Positions 58,101 to 64,000 of a stretch of DNA of 64,000 nucleotides are shown here, piece after piece. Made by a program: the position numbers and the translations under genes. Position 1 is the stretch's first letter. The number at the start of each line of letters is the position of its first letter. A model generated the notes under the pieces. That model had not been told where the DNA came from, made no database searches, and saw only the letters and a list, made by a program, of their open reading frames with translations. Origin of the DNA: Merluccius polli (lineage: Eukaryota; Chordata; Actinopteri; Gadiformes; Merlucciidae); NCBI GenBank assembly GCA_030340625.1, contig JAOPHQ010005488.1, positions 26,748 through 90,747 on the forward strand. Reading direction: 5' to 3'.

Positions 58101-59700
58101 CGTCCATGTCGGGCCTTTTAAAAGTCGGCATTCAGTGGGGGTGGGAGGGGCACCTGGTCCAACTCTGTTGTGAATGCCGGAGTTGCAGTCCACCTCAATG
58201 ACGTGTGGTTAGCAGCTTCGCCACATATTCTGGGGGCAGGAAAAAATACTACTTGCACTGATGTGAATACTTCAATATTTGTCTACTACTATTTTACTAC
58301 TTGGCTCACCTCAGGAAACGAATGAGTGATGTCAGGCACTAATGTTAATAGTTTTATGTACATTTTCCACTGGTTGTGTTGTAGCATTTTTTACAGAAAA
58401 TAAATTGCATACCCTATGTGAGCTTCTTGACCCTATGAGTATTTTTCTTTGCTTTGGGGGAAGGGATTTTGTAAAATGTTCCTGTTCGTTTAAATGCAGT
58501 CAAGTAAAGCCTGTCATAACAAAGGACAATGTAGAGAAATTATGAAGCCATACCTTGTGGAGAAAACTTGTTTAAAGTTGTGACAAACCTTTCAGTAAGC
58601 ATTTTACAATACAAGAGGCATTACTGATGACCAAGCCATTTTACAAGGGCTCAACCAGTTGGAGAAGGGACTTTCCGTGAGGGGAGCATATTGGCGTTCT
58701 GGAAACCAAGTTTTGCTGTGGACCTTATGTACATGATTTAATGCAGAAGTCCATTTGGCTTCAGTTTCTGGCCCAGATGAAGAGGTGGTGGCAGACAAAT
58801 GCGTGTAGTTAACCAGACTGCTGCCGTTTCTTGACCTCGAGTCATCACGTTCATTGGCCAGGAGTTTGTTTCCTTGAGAGACTGGCGTAGTTTAGCTGGA
58901 GAGGTGCAATATTTTGGTGCAGGTGAATAAAGGGTAAGAAAGTGTACACACGATACAATATGAAACTCTTTATCCTACTTTGAGTGACGTGCTGCATCCA
59001 GAGTTGCGTGCAGAGTTTTTCTCGCATGTATTTCTGGATTAGGACGTGACGAGTGAAGCTGACCGTCACACCCGCACTCATCAGTAAATTGTTTCCTGCC
59101 TCCTTTTTCATTTACGGGCATGCTGCCAAGTGGCTGGCTGTTCCACTTCCTCCTGAATTCACAACCGAGATATTGTGATGGACAGAAATGGCCTCACTGT
59201 CTTCACCTGACATGAATCAGATGGGGCCCAAGCAGGTGAGGCAATGCTCAAAGTCCTAGTAGGCGATCTTCATAAATGAGGTACTTTGGGGAAAGTACTG
59301 TTATTTTTAACTACAGTAGGTGAGACCAAAGGGATTGATAAACGTATCGTTTTACACCAAAAGAAGCACTTGTATGCAGGTTTTTTAAACGTGGGCGGAC
59401 ACGCTCAAAATAGGCGATTGACCCCATTGCCAGTAGACGAGTAGGGTTTTTTCTGGTGTCACGTTCGACGTCACCATCGCAGCTCAATGGAGCTGGAGAT
59501 GATAAATTCCTGTGGCTACTGCAGTCATTTGTCCCGGGAATGAATGCTGGGTGTACCCTTTCCAACTGCAGACAAAAGCCAGATGTTTGTGGGTCTTGGT
59601 GGGTTTTTTGGCCAGTGGGAAAGGGGCTTTACTGAGCAATGCTGGAGTCAAACAGGAGGCAGCCACTGGGAGCAAATGTGTAGTCATCAAGTTAATCCAG
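55147..59700 (+). other. Unassigned transcribed-like region
   Basis: No protein exon was recognised in 4.5 kb downstream of the TATA promoter. It contains a hAT-like MITE (55288-55454), a triplicated 19-22 bp unit (gctacgacgttggccaaact, 55661-55722) and a repeated block (tgctgcatttgattt at 56382 and 56739). Candidate C/D boxes were seen but had no terminal stems. Confidence 0.35.
55288..55454. mobile_element. hAT-like MITE
   Basis: TAGGGCTGCACGAT and (reversed right end) TAGGGCTGCACAAT enclose 167 bp. No target-site duplication was found. Confidence 0.65.
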
Positions 59701-59719
59701 AGGAGTGTTTTCCTCCAGG

Positions 59720-60364
59720 GTGGACATGCAGAAGACTCGCACTACTCCTCTGCACCCCCAGAGTGATGGCTTGGAGAGATTTCATTGCTGTATGGAGAAG
59801 CAGCTGGCCATTGTCTTGGCTATGCCCCAGAGGAACTGGGACACTCATGGCCTACTCATCAGCTGTCCAAAAGTCAACCTCCTGCACACCTGCTCTGCAG
59901 ATGTTGGGCAGAGAGCTCCGCACCCCAGCTGAACTGGCGTTTGGCCAGACACCCTATTTTCCCCCTGTCCCTCCTGGCCCAGAGTACGCCAGAAGACTCC
60001 AGGACCACTTTAAGACAGCTCACTCCGTCACCAGGGGGCAGCTTCTGAATGCAGGGGAGAGGCAGAGAGAGAGTATGATGTGCACTCCCGTGGCAGGCGC
60101 TTTGAGGCTGGTGAGCTGGTCTGGATCTTCAGCCCTCAAAGGAAGAAGGGAAGGCAAAAGCTGGACAGCAAGTGGGTGGGGCCCTGCAGGGTCCTAAAGA
60201 GGATGGGGGAGGTGGTATTCAGGGTCCAGCTACCACCCCAGGGAATTAGAGTGGCTCTCCACAGAGACAGGTTGGCCCTTTATCGAGGCAAGGCCTTTAA
60301 CCTGCCCATGTGGCACCAGTGGGAATGGGCCCTGGATACACCCACCTCAGTGCTCTCACCTTAG
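59720..60364 (+). mobile_element. Decayed Ty3/Gypsy integrase region
   Basis: Fragments in shifted frames match the end of a Gypsy-type pol: KTRTTPLHPQSDGLERFHC (about 59730), CTPALQMLGRELRTPAELAF (about 59890), GPEYARRLQDHFKTAHSVT (about 59975), RGRRFEAGELVWIFSPQRKK (about 60088) and LPPQGIRVALHRDRLALYRG (about 60230). Several frameshifts break the frame, so it is non-functional. A possible 3' LTR follows. Confidence 0.75.
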
Positions 60365-60637
60365 CCCCCCCCCTGCATACCCCGTTCCTGTCTCCCCTCC
60401 CTGTCTCCCCTCCATGTCAATCACCAGAGACAGCTACTGGGCCACCAGCTCTGCCCCTCCCTTTTTGCCCTTTCTCCCTCCCGGGCCTTAACCCCGTCGG
60501 CCCCTCCCACCACCGGACACTCCTCCCCAGCCCCCTGAAGCCCCCCACATGGCCTCATAGGGGGAGGAGAGCTCCGGGTCACTTCCAGGACTTTGTTTGT
60601 CCCCTCGAGGATGAGGGACTTTGAAGGGCAGAGGCAA

Positions 60638-60959
60638 TGTAGTGACCCTGCATAGACTTTGGATGCTTTAATAATGTTTGTTTGTTATTGTTCATCATTA
60701 TGCCAATTGTTGTTCCTGTGTGAATTTATTGGAATGTTTTACCTGTCAATCTGTGTGGTTGACAGATTGGCAAGAGGGGCTTTGGGGGGATTTTTACTGT
60801 GTGTGTGTGTTGATGGTTGGTTTTGGAGGGCACAACTTCCTAGGAGAGTATTCCTCGCTATTTTCTGGACTTTTTGGCGTCGGTTACGGCCAAACAGCCC
60901 AGTGTTTTTGTAACTCATACTCCTGACTGGACATACCTCTCATCGGTGAGATCATTACA
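60638..60959 (+). repeat. possible 3' LTR of the Gypsy remnant
   Basis: Starts TGTAGTGACC after a purine-rich region and ends ATTACA, giving TG...CA borders downstream of the integrase remnant. No second LTR or target duplication was found, so this is weak. Confidence 0.3.
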
Positions 60960-61068
60960 ATACTTAAATATAGTGACACCCCTTCCCCACTTCTACTGAG
61001 AAACATGTTGTGCAATACCTACAGCACTAGCAGCAAATTTCATGTATCATGTTATAACCTTTCTGAAA

Positions 61069-61150
61069 TGGGAGATGTAGTCTATGCTTTGAATAGCAAC
61101 ACATTGGTATGTGTGATGTATTGTGTTCTCTGGGACTACATCTCCCATGA
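61069..61150. promoter_or_regulatory. Paired inverted ZNF143/SBS-type motifs (calcoco1 promoter)
   Basis: gactacatctcccatga (61134-61150) fits the ACTAYRNNNCCCR promoter motif exactly. tgggagatgtagtct (61069-61083) is the same motif on the other strand. They face each other 50 bp apart, upstream of a candidate 5' UTR exon that ends at the donor gtaagc at 61312. Confidence 0.55.
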
Positions 61151-61446
61151 GTGAGTGAGCGCAACTATGTTGGTACACTGTCCACATGCTACAAGTCAGG
61201 ACTCATCTGACAGGATGACAGGCCACTTTCTATGAATGCGAATTCAAAGACAGATGCAGCACAACATAATAAGGAAGCCTTTTTCAGGACACCTTAAGAA
61301 CCAGTTTTCAGGTAAGCACTTTTCAAATGTGTTAAAAACTAAATCAGTCAATAGTCACAATTATAAGAAAGGAGAGCTATTGTTACATGTAATTAAATAT
61401 TTTACAGTTTATAGTTTACATTATAATGTGGCATTTTTTTCTTTAA

Positions 61447-61472
61447 AGGGTTAGGGTTAACCCTAACCCTTA
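61447..61472. repeat. Head-to-head telomere-repeat palindrome
   Basis: A 26-bp perfect palindrome, aagggttagggtt followed by aaccctaaccctt: two TTAGGG-type units meeting two CCCTAA-type units. It lies in the calcoco1 5' intron. Confidence 0.8.
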
Positions 61473-61827
61473 AATATTAAACCATAACCACACAACCATT
61501 TTGTAAACCTGTATGAACCTTTACTGCATTGAAGCTTTTTGGAAACAGTTTTCAGCGTCGCATAATGGAAGTTGAGTAACTTGAGTTTTGTTTCAAGAAT
61601 GGCCATTGTTACGTTCAGCAGTATAGTGAACTATATACTCTTATCTCTATATTTGTGTGTTGGATACATTGATACTAGTGTTGTTTACAAACATGTTGGA
61701 AGCATAGACCTCCAGCGCCATGACCATGCAGCATACCAGTCCTAAATATACTACCATCTTTCACCACCTGTTCTCGGCTGGCCGGAACACATTAAAGCGT
61801 AGCCATGTTTTCTTTCTCTCTCAACAG

Positions 61828-61969
61828 CAGCATCACCATGGAGAAACAGGCCAGCGTGGTCTTCCATAATGTGGGGCAGATGTACTTCCCTGAGACTAGA
61901 GTGGAGTGCCACTACAGCCTCACCGCTGAGCATCACTGGAGCAGCAAAGACTGGATCGGGCTTTTCCAG
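61828..61969 (+). CDS. calcoco1: calcoco1 first coding exon
   Basis: Acceptor ctctcaacag; ATG 61838-61840 in a strong context (caccATGg). Encodes MEKQASVVFHNVGQMYFPET to WIGLFQ. Donor gtaaaa. Confidence 0.9.
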
Positions 61970-63955
61970 GTAAAAAGGACAAATGCAAGAAGCATCTTCG
62001 AGCCTTTTTCCCCCTCAGGATTTTCTTGTGTGGTGCGGTACGAATGTATGTTCTGAAATGTGTGGCTGTTCCAGGTGGGCTGGTCTTCAGTGAAGGACTA
62101 CCATACGTACACCTGGGCCCTAGTTCCTGAGGGCTATGCTGTAGGGGCCGATGTCAACAGCTGTGCACTTTTTCAGGGTAATAGTTTTTTTCCAAGTAAA
62201 AATGTTTTAAGGTTTTGGTCAATTATGAAATCTGTTTAATTCTTATAATATTTATTCCAATATTCTGTTAGTTTTTTGGTAAATGTTGGCATCTTGTTAT
62301 AACAAAACACCAATATTTACCAATATTCATAGTGTTATATTTATACTAATATTTAGTTATTTGTCATGTGTGTTAATGGCATTACATAGTAGTAACTAAC
62401 AATATGTTGTCTCTGGGGCCCGCTACAGCGTTCTACCTGCCCCGACCCAGTCCTGTGGAGTACCAGTTTGTCTATGTGACCGAGGGGGGGGAGGTGTGCG
62501 CCCATAGCCGCAACTTCACCTTCTGCTCTCCCAAGCCACTGGACGAGCTGGAGACCATGAAAGAGGACCGGGGTGAGGAGGAAGGAGACGGCGATGAAGA
62601 GGAGGAGGAGATGCTTCTGGTCATCCCCAAGGCTCAACTCCTGCAGGTTAGCTGGACAGCTGCCATCCCCGTTAGTAAGGACAAGACAAATCTGGGATCC
62701 AGCAGTCCTACTATGTTATAGCAGAACTTCTGGGGGGAGACGGCACAGAGCCTGGGCCAGAAACCAAAAACGGAAAGCGGTGGAGTTAAGCCTTGTTTCC
62801 TGTTTTGTGACTGATATATGATATACTAGTTAAACAAGCACTGTTTGAACACAAGTGATGAGTGAAAAGATACATTTTGAATAGTGGTAAACCTGAACTA
62901 TGTAAGAAATGTCTTCTTGTTTGTAATGGCTCGCCCCTACATCCTTCTCAATCCATTAGTTTTTTTCCATGCTTCTCTCCTGTGTGTGTTGTTAACCAGA
63001 GCCAACTGGAGGACAGTCTGAAAGAGCAGGAGGGTGTTAAGCTAGAGCTAGAGATGTCCCAGAGAGAGATGGAGACGGAGATGAGCAAACACAAGGTAGC
63101 GCAGAGAGAGTGGGAGTGCGAGAGAGGAGCCATGCAGAAGGAGCTCTCCGAGCTCAGGGAGAACCTCGGACGAAACCGCAACAAGCTGAGGACGATGGAG
63201 GGAAAACACAAGGTAGTGAAACCCTCGCTTCGTGAGACCATCCAGATTATTCAAGTTTGCATTTCGCAATGAATATCCATCAGGCCTTGGCTGGGCAGTA
63301 ATTGATTTCCAAACAGTGGTCGATAAATCAACCCTCTTTCTACATTCTTCCCTATTTTCTTACCAAATACAGAACTGCTCTGTGCCGTTCTGTGTCCGAC
63401 CTAATGCTAATAATAATCATAATAATGTGTTTAAAAAGTGTTAAAAGCAGAGTACATGGGAGGAGTGAGATGTAAATAAATAGAGAGAAGAAGAACTGAA
63501 TGACAACTGAACAAATAACTGCAACAGTCTCACCAAATGTGAGGATGAAAAGACAAAAGATGAAAAAAATATACCTGAGAATAAAAAGTCAAACGGTAAA
63601 TCACCTTTTCCCCTCTGTTCCCAACGTTGAAAGGATGTGAAGGAGACGGGGGAGAGCTTGAACTCTGAGCTCACGCAGCTCCTGTCTGAGAAAGAGGAAG
63701 ACGAGCTGCGGATCACAGACCTGGAGGAAGACGTCCGGGTTCTCACCGACTGTGGGAGGGAGACGGACGCCGCTCTGGAGAGGTATCCGTGATGGAGAGA
63801 CCCTGGATGTTGGTGGTTCACTGTGTTTCCTCTGTACAACAACAAGCTTGACTCATTGTCTATGTGGTTTCTGCTTCATCACAAGGATGAAGGAGCGGGT
63901 CAAGAAAATGTGTGATCAAATGAAACACGAAGAAGAGAAGAGGAAGTCTGTGGAG
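61828..63955 (+). CDS. calcoco1: calcoco1, 5' part: calcium-binding and coiled-coil domain protein 1
   Basis: Six exons in the window: 61828-61969 (ATG 61838), 62075-62177, 62429-62646, 63000-63212, 63634-63782 and 63886-63955. Phases agree throughout and the last donor is gtaaaa; the gene continues past the window. The N-terminal SKICH domain reads VVFHNVGQMYFPETRVECHY, SLTAEHHWSSKDWIGLFQVG and YQFVYVTEGGEVCAHSRNFT FC. It is followed by an acidic stretch and MLLVIPKAQLLQ, at the position of the family's LC3-interacting (LVV-type) motif, then a Glu/Lys-rich coiled coil starting SQLEDSLKEQEGVK. Known family roles: nuclear coactivator and autophagy (ER/Golgi-phagy) receptor. Related TAX1BP1/NDP52 share the layout, but the ILLVVPKA-like motif favours CALCOCO1. 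Confidence 0.92.
62075..62177 (+). CDS. calcoco1: calcoco1 exon 2 of CDS
   Basis: Acceptor gctgttccag, donor gtaata. Encodes VGWSSVKDYHTYTWALVPEG and YAVGADVNSCALFQ. Human reads VRDYHTFVWSSVPE. Confidence 0.9.
62429..62646 (+). CDS. calcoco1: calcoco1 exon 3 of CDS
   Basis: Acceptor cccgctacag, donor gttagc. Encodes FYLPRPSPVEYQFVYVTEGG, CSPKPLDELETMKED, an acidic run and MLLVIPKAQLLQ. Confidence 0.9.
63000..63212 (+). CDS. calcoco1: calcoco1 exon 4 of CDS, coiled coil
   Basis: 213 nt, phase 0-0, acceptor gttaaccag, donor gtagtg. Heptad-like Glu/Lys/Leu-rich sequence with an internal repeat (SKHKVAQREWE / MEGKHK at the end). Confidence 0.85.
63634..63782 (+). CDS. calcoco1: calcoco1 exon 5 of CDS, coiled coil
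   Basis: 149 nt, acceptor cgttgaaag, donor gtatcc. Encodes DVKETGESLNSELTQLLSEK and DLEEDVRVLTDCGRE. Ends in phase 2. Confidence 0.85.
63886..63955 (+). CDS. calcoco1: calcoco1 exon 6 of CDS, coiled coil
   Basis: 70 nt, acceptor catcacaag, donor gtaaaa. Encodes MKERVKKMCDQMKHEEEKRK SVE, completing the preceding Arg codon. The gene continues beyond the window. Confidence 0.85.
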
Positions 63956-64000
63956 GTAAAATGATGGCCAATCAAACCTTTTTGGGGGCCACCCCTGCTC

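Noticed and set aside
59544..60197. A single 217-codon open frame as a functional gene
   Set aside because: Only part of it matches Gypsy integrase, and the match jumps between frames. It is a decayed retroelement.

Overview
The window is vertebrate nuclear DNA and almost certainly from a teleost fish. Genes are split by long introns with GT-AG sites, LINE/SINE/DNA-transposon remnants are typical of fish, and dinucleotide repeats are very abundant. The last point would fit a cod-like fish, but I cannot prove the species. Five conserved protein genes are recognisable: the 3' end of spryd3 (+), all of lima1 (-), znf740 (+), smug1 (+) and the 5' half of calcoco1 (+). From memory, the human counterparts all lie in 12q13, so the window looks like a rearranged piece of that conserved block.

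Layout. 1-3385 holds the last four coding exons of spryd3, followed by a long AT-rich 3' region. 3386-8662 is convergent intergenic DNA with SINEs, a 58-bp minisatellite and an L2-like LINE remnant. 8663-22260 is lima1 (EPLIN) on the minus strand, with nine coding exons and one upstream non-coding exon. 22260-24250 is a CpG-rich divergent promoter shared by lima1 and znf740. 24250-50740 is znf740. 51110-52880 is smug1 (two coding exons, with a tandem-repeat/MITE element in its intron). 52881-61000 is repeat-rich and contains a TATA/CCAAT/TOP-like promoter with no coding gene behind it, and a decayed Gypsy integrase. 61069-64000 is the promoter and first six coding exons of calcoco1.

The outstanding feature is znf740. 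In human it encodes a small three-finger C2H2 protein. Here, between the exon for finger 1 and the exon for the ancestral finger 2, sit 22 extra copies (Z1-Z22) of one 84-nt exon. Each encodes exactly one complete C2H2 finger (28 residues), has phase 1-1 boundaries, intact AG/GT splice sites and no stop or frameshift. Any number can therefore be included or skipped without changing frame: the gene could encode 235 aa (no cassettes) to 851 aa (all 22, 25 fingers). Cassettes and flanking introns grew by stepwise single- and multi-exon block duplications. Two MITEs inserted into individual intron copies still have their empty sites in sister introns. The fingers keep nearly identical DNA-contact residues, so the array looks built to repeat one specificity rather than to diversify it.

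Splice sites were placed by eye from consensus plus reading-frame continuity and remembered family similarity. No alignment, RNA or database evidence was available.
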